Shown here: piece after piece, positions 1 through 8,151 of the stretch | Position numbering within the stretch: position 1 is the first letter of the stretch | Layout of the letters: each line of letters begins with the position of its first letter | Assembly: GCF_003324185.1 (NCBI RefSeq) | Contig: NZ_PXUP01000002.1 | Location: 124,001-188,000 of the forward strand | Source: Faecalibacterium prausnitzii | GTDB taxonomy: Bacteria > Bacillota > Clostridia > Oscillospirales > Ruminococcaceae | Direction of reading: 5' to 3' | Length of the DNA: 64,000 nucleotides | The notes under the pieces: model-generated | Database searches by the model: none | What the model was told of the DNA's origin: nothing | Seen by the model: the letters and a program-made list of their open reading frames with translations, nothing else | Made by a program: the position numbers and the translations under genes

Positions 1-356
1 TGTGGGACACCACCGATGCCCCGGAGGAGATCCCCGAGGATTACGAGTACAAGTTCATTGATTTCGTCAATCCCGAGATCCTTGCTGTTTCTGAGGAGGA
101 AGAGACCGCCTATGAGGGCTGCCTGTCCTTCCCGGGGCACAACGGCGCTGTGACCCGCCCCGTTGCCGTCAAGGTGCGTGCACAGGATCGCAACGGCGAA
201 TGGTTCGAGCTGGAAGCCGATGGCCTGCTGGGCCGCTGTATCCAGCACGAGAACGACCATCTGGATGGCATCACCATCATGGAGTCCAGCGAGTACTTCT
301 ATGAGGATACCGAGGAAGGCAAAAAGGCTGCCCGCGAAGCGAAAGGAAACAACTGA
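1..356 (+). CDS. def: Peptide deformylase, C-terminal part (5' end outside window)
   Basis: Removes the N-terminal formyl group from nascent proteins, using a metal held by one Cys and two His. The visible 117 residues carry motif 2 (EGCLSFPG, with the metal-ligand Cys) and motif 3 (QHENDHLDG, the HExxH helix). Motif 1 (GxGxAAxQ) must lie upstream of the window. The stop codon TGA overlaps the fmt start (ATG at 356), so the two are translationally coupled, as in the common def-fmt pair that adds and removes the formyl group. The reading frame begins at base 3. Confidence 0.95.
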   Translation, partial: WDTTDAPEEIPEDYEYKFIDFVNPEILAVSEEEETAYEGCLSFPGHNGAVTRPVAVKVRAQDRNGEWFELEADGLLGRCIQHENDHLDGITIMESSEYFYEDTEEGKKAAREAKGNN

Positions 357-1276
357 TGCGCATTTTGTTCATGGGCACGCCGGATATTGCTGCCGAGTGC
401 CTGAAAGCCCTGTATGCTGCCGGGCATGATATCTGTGCCGTGTACACCCGGCGGGATAAGCCCGTCGGCCGCAAGCAGGTGCTCACCGCACCGCCGGTCA
501 AGGAGGTTGCGCTGGCGCACGGCACGCCCGTGTTCCAGCCCCGCACCCTGCGGGACGGCAGCGAGGATGAAAACATCCGCGCCCTCGCCCCGGAACTGAT
601 CGTGGTGGTGGCTTATGGCTGCATCCTGCCGAAGTCCGTGCTGGAAATGCCCCGCTACGGCTGCATCAATCTGCACGTTTCGCTGCTGCCGAAGTATCGC
701 GGCAGCGCCCCGGTGCAGTGGTCGGTGCTGAACGGTGACGCTGAGACTGGAGTTTCCATCATGCAGATGGACGAAGGGCTGGATACCGGCGATGTTCTGT
801 ACTGCAAAAAGATTACCATCGACCCCGAGGAGACCAGCGGTGAACTGTTCGACCGCGTTACCGCTGTGGGTGCCGAAGCTCTGTGTGAAACGATTCCCCA
901 GATCGCAGCAGGCACCCTGACGGCTGTGCCGCAACAGCACGAGAACGCTACCCTTGCCCCCATGCTGAACAAGGAGATGGCAGAGTTCCACCTGACCGAC
1001 ACTGCCGTCCATATCCACAACTGGGTGCGCGGCATGAACCCTTGGCCGGGTGCATGGTTCATCACCTCCGGCGGCAAAAAGCTCAAGGTGATGTCCAGCC
1101 GCGTGGCCGCCGCTCATGGCGAAGCCCCCGGCACGGTGCTGGCCACAAAGCCCCTGACCGTAGCCTGCGGCGAGGGTGCTATCCAACTGCTGGTAGTCGT
1201 GCCAGAGGGAAAAAAGCCCATGGACGGCACTGCCTTTGCAGCGGGTCTGCGCCTGAAAACGGGGGATAGCCTCTGA
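356..1276 (+). CDS. fmt: Methionyl-tRNA formyltransferase
   Basis: Transfers formyl from 10-formyl-THF to the initiator Met-tRNA. The 306 residues match the usual length. The N-terminal formyltransferase domain starts [10 protein letters not shown] and contains the catalytic triad region: N105 and H107 in INLHVSLLPKYRG, and D143 in DEGLDTGDV. The rest is the C-terminal OB-like tRNA-binding domain. The start overlaps the def stop, and the stop TGA overlaps the rsmB start at 1276, so this is one tightly coupled operon. Confidence 0.97.
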   Translation: MRILFMGTPDIAAECLKALYAAGHDICAVYTRRDKPVGRKQVLTAPPVKEVALAHGTPVFQPRTLRDGSEDENIRALAPELIVVVAYGCILPKSVLEMPRYGCINLHVSLLPKYRGSAPVQWSVLNGDAETGVSIMQMDEGLDTGDVLYCKKITIDPEETSGELFDRVTAVGAEALCETIPQIAAGTLTAVPQQHENATLAPMLNKEMAEFHLTDTAVHIHNWVRGMNPWPGAWFITSGGKKLKVMSSRVAAAHGEAPGTVLATKPLTVACGEGAIQLLVVVPEGKKPMDGTAFAAGLRLKTGDSL

Positions 1277-2607
1277 TGGCCGCAAATCCGCGTGCGGCAG
1301 CAGTTGCCGCACTGGTACGGCAGGAGCAGAACGGCTTTTCCAATCTGGTGCTGGACGCAGAGCTCAAGCGCCAGAAGCTGGAAGGCCGGGATAAGGCTTT
1401 TGCAAGTGCCATTTTCTACACCGTGCTGGAGCATCGCGGCACGCTGGACTATATTCTGGAGCAGTTTCTGCCCAAGGGTCTGGCAAAGCTGGATGCACCC
1501 GTGCGGGAAATTTTACGCGCTGCACTGGCACAGGCACGCTATATGCAGGTGCCTGTCTCTGCTGCGGTGAACGAGGCAGTCAAGCTGACCCGCACCTTTA
1601 AAAAATCCAGCGCCTCCGGCCTTGTCAATGCCGTGCTGCGCAAGGCCTGCGGCTATGATCTGGACGCTGCCGTTTTTACGGACGAGATCCAGCGCCTGAT
1701 GGTGCTTGGCTCTGCCGGGCGGGATGTGGCGGAATTCCTCCACAAAAATTACCCGGATGAAGCACTGGGCATCCTGACCTATCAGGCCGATGGCGGTTTG
1801 ACCAGTCTGCGTGCAAACCCCCTCAAGGCCAGCGCTGCACAGCTGTGCGCGCTGCTTACAGAGCAGGGCGCAGCAGAGGTGCGGCAGGGTATTGTGCCCG
1901 GCAGCGTGCTGGCACGATTTGCCGGCAGTCCGGCAGACAACGAACTGTTCCGACAGGGCTACTACCATGTGGAGGGACAGGCCAGCCAGCTGGCAGCCCT
2001 TTGCGTGGGCGCAGCCCCCGGCGAGACGGTGCTGGATCTGTGCGCTGCCCCCGGCGGCAAGACCGTTCTGCTGGCCGAGCAGATGCAGGGCACAGGAATA
2101 CTGTACAGCTGCGATGCGGCAGAGAACCGTGTGGGGCTGATCCGCACCGCGGTAGACCGCATGGGCTTTACTGGGGTGCATACCCTTTGTAATGATGCCA
2201 CCAAACCGAACCCTGCACTGCCCATGGCAGACCGCATCCTGACGGATGTGCCTTGCAGCGGCTTGGGCATTCTGGCAAAAAAGCCGGATCTGCGCTATAA
2301 AAAGCTGGAAGCTGACCGGCAGGCAGAACTGCTTGCCACACAGGCGGCAATTCTGGATACCGCTGCGGCGCTGCTCAAGGCGGGCGGACGGCTGGTCTAC
2401 TCCACCTGCACCATCGACCCGGCAGAAAATCAGCAGCAGATCGCAGCCTTTTTGCAGCGCCACCCGGAATTTGCGGTCTGCGCGCCGGAGGTGCCGCTGC
2501 CCGCCGGAATGACGGCAGGGGAGCATGGTTGCCTTTCGGTGCCCACCCGCACCGGCATGGACGGCTTTTTCCTGTGCGTGTTGCAAAAAGCCGCCGCAAC
2601 GCAATAA
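1276..2607 (+). CDS. rsmB: 16S rRNA (cytosine-967-C5)-methyltransferase
   Basis: 443-residue Sun/RsmB-type m5C methyltransferase. An N-terminal NusB-like RNA-binding domain (about residues 1-140) precedes the Rossmann methyltransferase domain. The AdoMet loop is LDLCAAPGGKT (about 253-263). The two m5C cysteines are C327 in DVPCSGLG and C378 in YSTCTIDPAEN. It overlaps fmt by one base and continues the def-fmt-rsmB-rlmN translation/RNA-modification operon seen in Bacillus. Confidence 0.96.
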   Translation: MAANPRAAAVAALVRQEQNGFSNLVLDAELKRQKLEGRDKAFASAIFYTVLEHRGTLDYILEQFLPKGLAKLDAPVREILRAALAQARYMQVPVSAAVNEAVKLTRTFKKSSASGLVNAVLRKACGYDLDAAVFTDEIQRLMVLGSAGRDVAEFLHKNYPDEALGILTYQADGGLTSLRANPLKASAAQLCALLTEQGAAEVRQGIVPGSVLARFAGSPADNELFRQGYYHVEGQASQLAALCVGAAPGETVLDLCAAPGGKTVLLAEQMQGTGILYSCDAAENRVGLIRTAVDRMGFTGVHTLCNDATKPNPALPMADRILTDVPCSGLGILAKKPDLRYKKLEADRQAELLATQAAILDTAAALLKAGGRLVYSTCTIDPAENQQQIAAFLQRHPEFAVCAPEVPLPAGMTAGEHGCLSVPTRTGMDGFFLCVLQKAAATQ

Positions 2608-2648
2608 CCACGACCTTTGTGGGTCGTATCCTCTTATAGGAGAACAGA

Positions 2649-3689
2649 ATGGAACAAAAACGCTGTATTTCTTCTCTGACGCTGGCAGAATTGACTGCTG
2701 AACTGAAAGCTCTGGGGCAGCCGGGTTTCCGGGCAAAGCAGATCTTCCACTGGGTGCACCAGAAGCTGGTCACCGAGTTTTCTGCCATGACCGACCAGCC
2801 CAAGACCCTGCTGGCAAAGCTGGAAGAAACCTTTTATATCGCTGCACCGCAGATCGAGCGCCGTCAGGAGGCCAAGGACGGTACTGTGAAGTATCTGCTG
2901 CGCATGGCTGACGGCAACTGCATCGAGACCGTTGTCATGCGTTACCACTACGGCAATACCGTGTGCGTATCCACACAGGTGGGCTGCCGCATGGGCTGCC
3001 GGTTCTGCGCCTCCACACAGGCGGGGCGGGTGCGCAACCTTGAAGCAGGCGAGATCTGCTCCGAGATCTACACTGCCCAGAAAGATATCGGCGAGCGCAT
3101 CTCCCATATCGTGCTCATGGGCATCGGCGAGCCGCTGGACAACTTTGACGAAGTGATGCGCTTTTTGGAGAATATCACCTCGCCCGAGGGCGTCAACATC
3201 GGTATGCGCAACATCAGCCTTTCCACCTGCGGCCTTGTGCCCAAGATCGACCAGCTGGCGGAGAAAAAACTGCAGCTCACCCTTTCCATCTCGCTGCACG
3301 CACCCACCAACCAGATCCGCAGCAGTATGATGCCGGTCAACGATGCCTACCCGGTGGAGCAGCTGATCCAGACCGTGCGCCGGTATCAGGAGACCACCGG
3401 CCGCCGGGTCAGCTTTGAATATTCCATGGTGCGCGGTGTCAATGATTCTGATGTCTGCGCAAAGCAGCTGGCAGACCTGATCCGGGGCATGGGTGCGCAT
3501 GTAAATCTGATCCCCATCAACCCAGTGGACGGCAGTCCGTACTCCGCTACGGATGCAGCCAATGTGCGCCGGTTCCAGCAAAAGCTTGAAAGTCTTGGCG
3601 TAAACGCTACGGTGCGCCGCCGCCTTGGCAGCGAGATCAGCGCCGCCTGCGGCCAGTTGCGCCGCGACGAAATGAACGGCAAGGCATAA
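2649..3689 (+). CDS. rlmN: Dual-specificity 23S rRNA A2503 / tRNA A37 C2-methyltransferase (radical SAM)
   Basis: Radical-SAM enzyme that makes 2-methyladenosine at 23S A2503 and, in some species, at A37 of tRNAs. The 346 residues include the cluster motif GCRMGCRFC (C113, C117, C120) and the C-terminal methyl-carrying Cys in SAACGQLR (about 334). A Shine-Dalgarno (TAGGAG) lies 8 bases upstream of the ATG. It sits between rsmB and prpC exactly as in B. subtilis (yloM-yloN-prpC). Confidence 0.96.
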   Translation: MEQKRCISSLTLAELTAELKALGQPGFRAKQIFHWVHQKLVTEFSAMTDQPKTLLAKLEETFYIAAPQIERRQEAKDGTVKYLLRMADGNCIETVVMRYHYGNTVCVSTQVGCRMGCRFCASTQAGRVRNLEAGEICSEIYTAQKDIGERISHIVLMGIGEPLDNFDEVMRFLENITSPEGVNIGMRNISLSTCGLVPKIDQLAEKKLQLTLSISLHAPTNQIRSSMMPVNDAYPVEQLIQTVRRYQETTGRRVSFEYSMVRGVNDSDVCAKQLADLIRGMGAHVNLIPINPVDGSPYSATDAANVRRFQQKLESLGVNATVRRRLGSEISAACGQLRRDEMNGKA

Positions 3690-3705
3690 ATAGAGGGAGA
3701 AACCT

Positions 3706-4455
3706 ATGAAACTTGCAGGAAAAACGGACGTGGGGCGCGTCCGGCAGGACAATCAGGATGATTACCGTGCCGGGGAACTGCCCGGCGATGCAGCATGGGC
3801 GCTGGTATGCGATGGCATGGGCGGCGCACGCGGCGGGCGGGAAGCCTCGCAGTGTGCGTGCAGCGTCATCGAGCGCTGCTTTCAGGAGCAGTACAACCAG
3901 TGCATCCCCGGCGAAGAGGAGACTTTTCTGAAAAAGGCGCTGCTCAGTGCCAACCGCTATGTGTTCCAGAAGGCACTGCGGGAGGAGTCTCTGGCCGGTA
4001 TGGGCACCACCGCCGTCTGCGCTCTGGTGCGCGGCGGCAAGGCCTATCTGAGCCACGCGGGCGATTCCCGCGCCTACCTATACCGGGACGGTAAGCTGGC
4101 GCAGCTAACCCACGACCACTCCTATGTGCAGGAGCTGGTGGACTGCGGCACCATCACGCAGGAGCAGGCAGAGCATCACCCGCAGAAAAACATCATCACC
4201 CGGGCGCTGGGCGTGGATTACCGGCTGGAGCCGGAGTTCACCACCGTAGCGCTGCAGGCAGGGGATGTTCTGTTGCTGTGCACGGACGGCCTGACCAATG
4301 CCGTACCCACAGAGCAGCTGGAGCAACTGCTGCGCAGCGGGTCTTTTTACGATCTGCCAGACGTTCTGATCCGTACTGCCAACGAAAACGGCGGCCCGGA
4401 TAACATTACCGCCCTGCTGGTGGGAGTAGAGCCGATGGAGGTGCGCCATGGATAA
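3706..4455 (+). CDS. prpC: PP2C-family serine/threonine phosphatase PrpC/Stp
   Basis: Metal-dependent phosphatase that opposes the PrkC kinase encoded next. The 249 residues show the PP2C metal-binding signature set in order: DNQDDY, CDGMGGARGG, GTTAVCALV, GDSRAYLY, TDGLTNAV and GGPDNIT. There is no membrane segment, so it is cytoplasmic. The last 8 bases overlap prkC, giving the usual coupled phosphatase-kinase pair that regulates cell-wall synthesis and dormancy exit. Confidence 0.95.
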   Translation: MKLAGKTDVGRVRQDNQDDYRAGELPGDAAWALVCDGMGGARGGREASQCACSVIERCFQEQYNQCIPGEEETFLKKALLSANRYVFQKALREESLAGMGTTAVCALVRGGKAYLSHAGDSRAYLYRDGKLAQLTHDHSYVQELVDCGTITQEQAEHHPQKNIITRALGVDYRLEPEFTTVALQAGDVLLLCTDGLTNAVPTEQLEQLLRSGSFYDLPDVLIRTANENGGPDNITALLVGVEPMEVRHG

Positions 4456-6334
4456 CCTGATCGGTAAAAGACTGGACGGTCTGTACGAGGTGCAGGAGCT
4501 GATCGGCTCCGGCGGCATGGCCAACGTGTATAAGGCGGTCATGCGGGGACAGAACGGCCCTGTGCCCGCCGGGACTGTGGTGGCCGTCAAGGTGCTGCGG
4601 CGGGAGTATATGCACGACCCGGATCTTGTGCGCCGCTTTAAAAACGAATCCAAGGCCATCTCGCTGCTGAATCACCCCAATATCGTTAAGGTGTACGATG
4701 TCTCGGTCAACGACAATCTGCAGTATATCGTTATGGAATATGTGGACGGCATGACCCTGCGGGAGTATCTCAACGAGCGGGGCGGCAAACTTTCCAGCCG
4801 GGAGACCGTGCACTTCATCTCCCAGATCCTCAAGGCGCTGGAGCATGCCCACGCCAACGGCGTCGTGCACCGGGATATCAAGCCCCAGAATATTATGCTG
4901 CTGGATAACGGCCAGCTGCGCATGATGGACTTCGGTATCGCCCGCATTTCCCGGGCAGATAACCAGATGCTGGCCGGCAAGGCAATGGGCAGCGTGCATT
5001 ATATCAGCCCGGAGCAGGCCAAGGGAGACGAGACCGACCGCACCAGCGACATCTACTCTGTGGGCGTCATGATGTACGAGATGCTTTCCGGACATCTGCC
5101 CTTTGATGCCGATGACGTGGTTGAGGTTGCCATCAAGCAGATCTCGGACGAGCCCCGCTCGCTGCACGAACTGGCACCGGAAGTGCCCTATGCGCTGGTG
5201 GAGATCACCGAAAAGGCCATGGCAAAGCTCCCTCAGAACCGCTACCCTTCGGCACGGGCGATGCTGGAAGCACTGGACACCTATGTGCAGAACCCCTCCG
5301 TGCTGTTTGAATATCAGTATATTACAGAAGAAGCGCCCGAAAAGGTGGTGAAACGTACCATGAACCAGAACCGCGCGATCCGTCAGAACGAACAGCCCGC
5401 ACCCCGCAAAAAAGGCAAGGGAAAGCCGGGCAAAAAACGCCGCACTGTCTTTTTGCCGGCCTTGTTCGGCATCACCATTGCCTTTGCACTGGCCTGCATG
5501 GCACTGTGCTGGATGATCCTGAACGACTCCTCCAACCTGATGAACAACAAGGCCGATGTCACCCTTGGAGACTATATCGGCATGACCAAGGATCAGGCCA
5601 TGGCCACGGATCAAATCGCATCCGGCCAGATTTCCCCGGAATGGGAAGAAGAGTACAACAGCAACTACGCCGCCGGTTATATCTATAAGCAGTCGCCGGT
5701 ATCCGGCCGCACCGTCCGCGAGGGACAAAGCGTGACTTTGACCGTTAGTCTGGGCACCCAGTATGTCACCGTGCCGGACCTGACCAACTATGTGCAGACC
5801 GATGCCGAACAGCAGCTCAAGGCACTGGGCGTTTCGGTGCTGGTCACGCAGGCTGTGGATACCTCGGTGGCTTCCGGTGCGGTCATCCGCACCGACCCTG
5901 CCGCCGGTACGCAGGTGGCGGCAGGCTCTACGGTCATCCTCTATATCAGTCGTCCGCAGGTGTCCACCACCACCAAGGTGCCCTCGCTTACCGGCATGAG
6001 CGTGGATGATGCCCGCACCCTGCTGGTGCAGAACCATCTGGGGCTTGGCAGCCAGAGTGAAGAATACAGCGACCAGCCCGCAGGTACGGTGCTCAGCCAG
6101 AACCCTGCGGCAGGTACTACCGCAAAACTGAACAGCCGCGTAAACGTTGTGGTCAGCGCGGGCGCTGCACCGGTACAGGAACCGGAGCAGCCGGGTGGCG
6201 ATGGCACTACTTCCGGCACCACGGGCGAAGGTTCTACCGGCGGTGAGAGCACCGGCGGCAGCAGCGAGCCGAGCTCCAGCAGCAGCTCCACAGGCGGCGG
6301 TATTCTGGACTGGTGGTCCTCGCTGTTGGGCTGA
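4448..6334 (+). CDS. prkC: PASTA-domain Ser/Thr protein kinase PrkC/StkP
   Basis: Membrane Hanks-type kinase that senses muropeptides or lipid II. The cytoplasmic kinase domain (about 1-275) shows the Gly loop LIGSGGMANVYK, AVKVL (K48), HRDIKPQN, DFGIAR and GSVHYISPEQA. A basic juxtamembrane stretch leads to one transmembrane helix (about 335-358). Outside are three PASTA repeats, recognisable by GDYIGMTKDQA, VPDLTNYV and VPSLTGMSVDDA. The protein ends in an unusual Ser/Gly/Thr-rich tail of about 60 residues finishing with a Trp motif (DWWSSLLG), which may contact the wall. It overlaps prpC. In spore formers this family also signals germination. Confidence 0.96.
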   Translation: MDNLIGKRLDGLYEVQELIGSGGMANVYKAVMRGQNGPVPAGTVVAVKVLRREYMHDPDLVRRFKNESKAISLLNHPNIVKVYDVSVNDNLQYIVMEYVDGMTLREYLNERGGKLSSRETVHFISQILKALEHAHANGVVHRDIKPQNIMLLDNGQLRMMDFGIARISRADNQMLAGKAMGSVHYISPEQAKGDETDRTSDIYSVGVMMYEMLSGHLPFDADDVVEVAIKQISDEPRSLHELAPEVPYALVEITEKAMAKLPQNRYPSARAMLEALDTYVQNPSVLFEYQYITEEAPEKVVKRTMNQNRAIRQNEQPAPRKKGKGKPGKKRRTVFLPALFGITIAFALACMALCWMILNDSSNLMNNKADVTLGDYIGMTKDQAMATDQIASGQISPEWEEEYNSNYAAGYIYKQSPVSGRTVREGQSVTLTVSLGTQYVTVPDLTNYVQTDAEQQLKALGVSVLVTQAVDTSVASGAVIRTDPAAGTQVAAGSTVILYISRPQVSTTTKVPSLTGMSVDDARTLLVQNHLGLGSQSEEYSDQPAGTVLSQNPAAGTTAKLNSRVNVVVSAGAAPVQEPEQPGGDGTTSGTTGEGSTGGESTGGSSEPSSSSSSTGGGILDWWSSLLG

Positions 6335-6346
6335 CGGAGGATATGC

Positions 6347-7225
6347 ATGAACGGTTATATCGTAAAAGGCATTGGCGGCTTTTACTATGTAAAAACGCCG
6401 GATGGCATCGTGGAGTGCAAACCCCGCGGCATCTTCCGCAAGCAGAAGATCACCCCCGTGGCAGGGGATGAGGTGACGCTGGAGACCGAGAATGGCGCAG
6501 CGGTCATTGCGCAGATCGCGCCGCGCAAAAACGTTTTTGTGCGCCCGCCGGTGGCAAATCTGGATGTGCTGTTCCTTGTGGCCAGCACCACCCAGCCTAC
6601 CCCCAGCACGCTGGTTCTGGATAAGCTTTCGGCCATTGCGGTGGATAAGGGCGTGCAGCCGGTGGTGGTGTGTACCAAAAGTGACCTTGCCGAGGCGGAT
6701 TTTCTGGCAAATGCCTATGCAAAGTCCACCCTGCCGTTTATCCGTATCGACTACGAAAGCGGTGCAGGTCTGGACGAAGTAAAGCAGTGGATCAACAGCA
6801 GATTGTGCGCTTTCTGCGGCAACTCCGGTGTGGGTAAATCCACCCTGTTGAACGCATTGCTGCCGGACGCTGCCCGCGAGACCAGCGCCATCAGCCAGAA
6901 GTTGGGACGCGGCCGCCACACAACCCGTGAGGTGACCATCTTTGAAGCCTACGGCGGACGCATTGCCGACACGCCGGGCTTTGCCAGCTTGGAGGCGAAT
7001 CGTGCCGGGTTCATCCCCAAGGAGAATCTGGAGCACGCCTTCCCGGAATTTGGCCCTTATCTGGGACAGTGCCAGTTTACCGGCTGCTCCCACCGCAGCG
7101 AAAAAGGCTGTGCTGTGCGGGAAGCGCTGGCAGAGGGCAAGCTTTCCCAGACCCGGTACGACAGCTACTGCGCCATGTACGACGAGGTAAAGGATGTCAA
7201 GGACTGGCAGCGCCCGAAAGTGTAA
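6347..7225 (+). CDS. rsgA: Ribosome small-subunit-dependent GTPase A
   Basis: Circularly permuted GTPase that checks 30S subunit maturation. The 292 residues have an N-terminal OB fold, then GTPase motifs in permuted order: G4 (CTKSDL), G1 (GNSGVGKSTLLN), G3 (ADTPGF). The C-terminal zinc knuckle is C-x5-C-x-H-x5-C within CQFTGCSHRSEKGC. It is preceded by GGAGG and follows prkC by 12 bases. In B. subtilis rpe lies between cpgA/rsgA and thiN; here only 18 bases separate rsgA from thiN, so rpe is absent. Confidence 0.95.
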   Translation: MNGYIVKGIGGFYYVKTPDGIVECKPRGIFRKQKITPVAGDEVTLETENGAAVIAQIAPRKNVFVRPPVANLDVLFLVASTTQPTPSTLVLDKLSAIAVDKGVQPVVVCTKSDLAEADFLANAYAKSTLPFIRIDYESGAGLDEVKQWINSRLCAFCGNSGVGKSTLLNALLPDAARETSAISQKLGRGRHTTREVTIFEAYGGRIADTPGFASLEANRAGFIPKENLEHAFPEFGPYLGQCQFTGCSHRSEKGCAVREALAEGKLSQTRYDSYCAMYDEVKDVKDWQRPKV

Positions 7226-7243
7226 TACGGAAGGAAGAATGAG

Positions 7244-7879
7244 ATGTCCCGTTGTGTGATCCTTTCCGCCTGCCCGGTGCAGCCGGAACTCAAACGCCTG
7301 TTGCGCAGCGATGATTTTATCATTGCCTGCGATGCGGGCTACCGCAACTGCGAACGGCTGGGCTGCAAGCCGGATATCATTGTAGGCGATTTTGATTCCG
7401 CTCCCTGTCCGCAGCAGAATGCGGACGATATCGTCGTTTTACCCCACGTCAAGGACGACACCGATACCGAGTATGCCGCAAAGCTCGCGGCGCAAAAGGG
7501 CTTTGACGAGGTGCTTTTGCTGGGCGCACTGGGCGGCAAGCGGGTGGAGCACACCCTTGCAAACCTGTGCACCGGCCTTGGGCTGGAGCAGCACGGCATC
7601 CGCGCTGCCTTGCAGGACGAGCGCTCCCGCATCACCTTTGTGCTGCCGGGCGAGAGCCGCCGCTATCCCAAGGAGGAGTTCTTCTACTTCTCCGCCTTCC
7701 CCATGGAGGGACGCGCCGAGGGCGTGTATGAAAAAGGCTCCTTCTATGAGTTAGAGGATGCCGTGCTCACAGCAGGCTATCCGCTGGGCGTGAGCAACGA
7801 ATATGCCGAAGGATCGGACTGCATCACCATCAGCACACGGCAGGGCGCGCTTGTGGTGGTGGAGACCATCGCAGATTAA
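7244..7879 (+). CDS. thiN: Thiamine pyrophosphokinase
   Basis: Converts thiamine plus ATP to thiamine diphosphate. The 211 residues contain the family motifs: DAGYRNCERLG, the metal-binding VGDFDSAP, and DDTDTEYA, followed by the C-terminal beta-sandwich thiamine-binding domain ending in GALVVVETI. It keeps the rsgA-(rpe)-thiN-spoVM order of B. subtilis (cpgA-rpe-yloS-spoVM). Confidence 0.93.
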   Translation: MSRCVILSACPVQPELKRLLRSDDFIIACDAGYRNCERLGCKPDIIVGDFDSAPCPQQNADDIVVLPHVKDDTDTEYAAKLAAQKGFDEVLLLGALGGKRVEHTLANLCTGLGLEQHGIRAALQDERSRITFVLPGESRRYPKEEFFYFSAFPMEGRAEGVYEKGSFYELEDAVLTAGYPLGVSNEYAEGSDCITISTRQGALVVVETIAD

Positions 7880-7950
7880 ACCTCTTCCCGGAACATTTTT
7901 GCCCGTCAGACGCTATAATGGGGTAAACATGAGCGAAAGGCGGGGTGGAG

Positions 7951-8031
7951 ATGCAGGTAGTGGTCATTCGCAGCCCGAAAGCGCTGTGCGGCATTCTGCG
8001 CAAGCTGTTCGGCATCCGCAAAGAGAACTGA
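7951..8031 (+). CDS. spoVM: SpoVM-like 26-residue spore morphogenetic microprotein
   Basis: The predicted product is exactly 26 residues, the length of B. subtilis SpoVM, and aligns without gaps: SPKALCGILRKLFG here against LPKFLGGIVRAMLG in B. subtilis. The functionally critical Pro9 is conserved, as is the short amphipathic basic helix that embeds in the positively curved forespore membrane and recruits SpoIVA. It lies directly after thiN, the same position as in B. subtilis. A purine-rich run (AAAGGCGGGGTGGAG) precedes the ATG, and a TATAAT hexamer lies at 7914-7919. A strong terminator follows. The gene is so short that automated callers would probably miss it. Confidence 0.88.
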   Translation: MQVVVIRSPKALCGILRKLFGIRKEN

Positions 8032-8037
8032 ATCCAT

Positions 8038-8079
8038 AAAAGGCCGGTGTGTGGCAAAGCTGCTGCACACCGGCCTTTT
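8038..8079 (+). terminator. Intrinsic terminator after spoVM
   Basis: Perfect 14-bp stem, AAAAGGCCGGTGTG paired with CACACCGGCCTTTT, with a 14-base loop. The 3' arm supplies the short T run. It closes the def-spoVM operon, and the next gene has its own promoter-like signal just downstream. Confidence 0.85.
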
Positions 8080-8086
8080 ACTGTCG

Positions 8087-8115
8087 GCATACCGCCGCCT
8101 GCTGCCGCATACACT
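8087..8115 (+). promoter_or_regulatory. Candidate sigma-E-type promoter for the SipL-like gene
   Basis: The octamer CATACACT at 8108-8115 equals the sporulation sigma-E -10 consensus (CATACANT). Fourteen bases upstream, GCATACC (8087-8093) matches 5 of 7 positions of the sigma-E -35 consensus (KMATATT). It lies between the spoVM terminator and a gene known to be sigma-E dependent in C. difficile (sipL). Assignment rests on sequence alone. Confidence 0.6.
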
Positions 8116-8151
8116 CTTACGGAAACGGACAGGGAAAGGAGCACACTGCAC

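Noticed and set aside
4406-7093. Very long open frame on the - strand opposite prkC and rsgA
   Set aside because: It is an antisense shadow of GC-rich codons; no family resemblance, no ribosome site, and both + strand genes have full catalytic motifs.
7803-8039. Alternative frame over spoVM
   Set aside because: No homology, and its codons run out of thiN in another frame; the 26-residue frame matches SpoVM in length and sequence.
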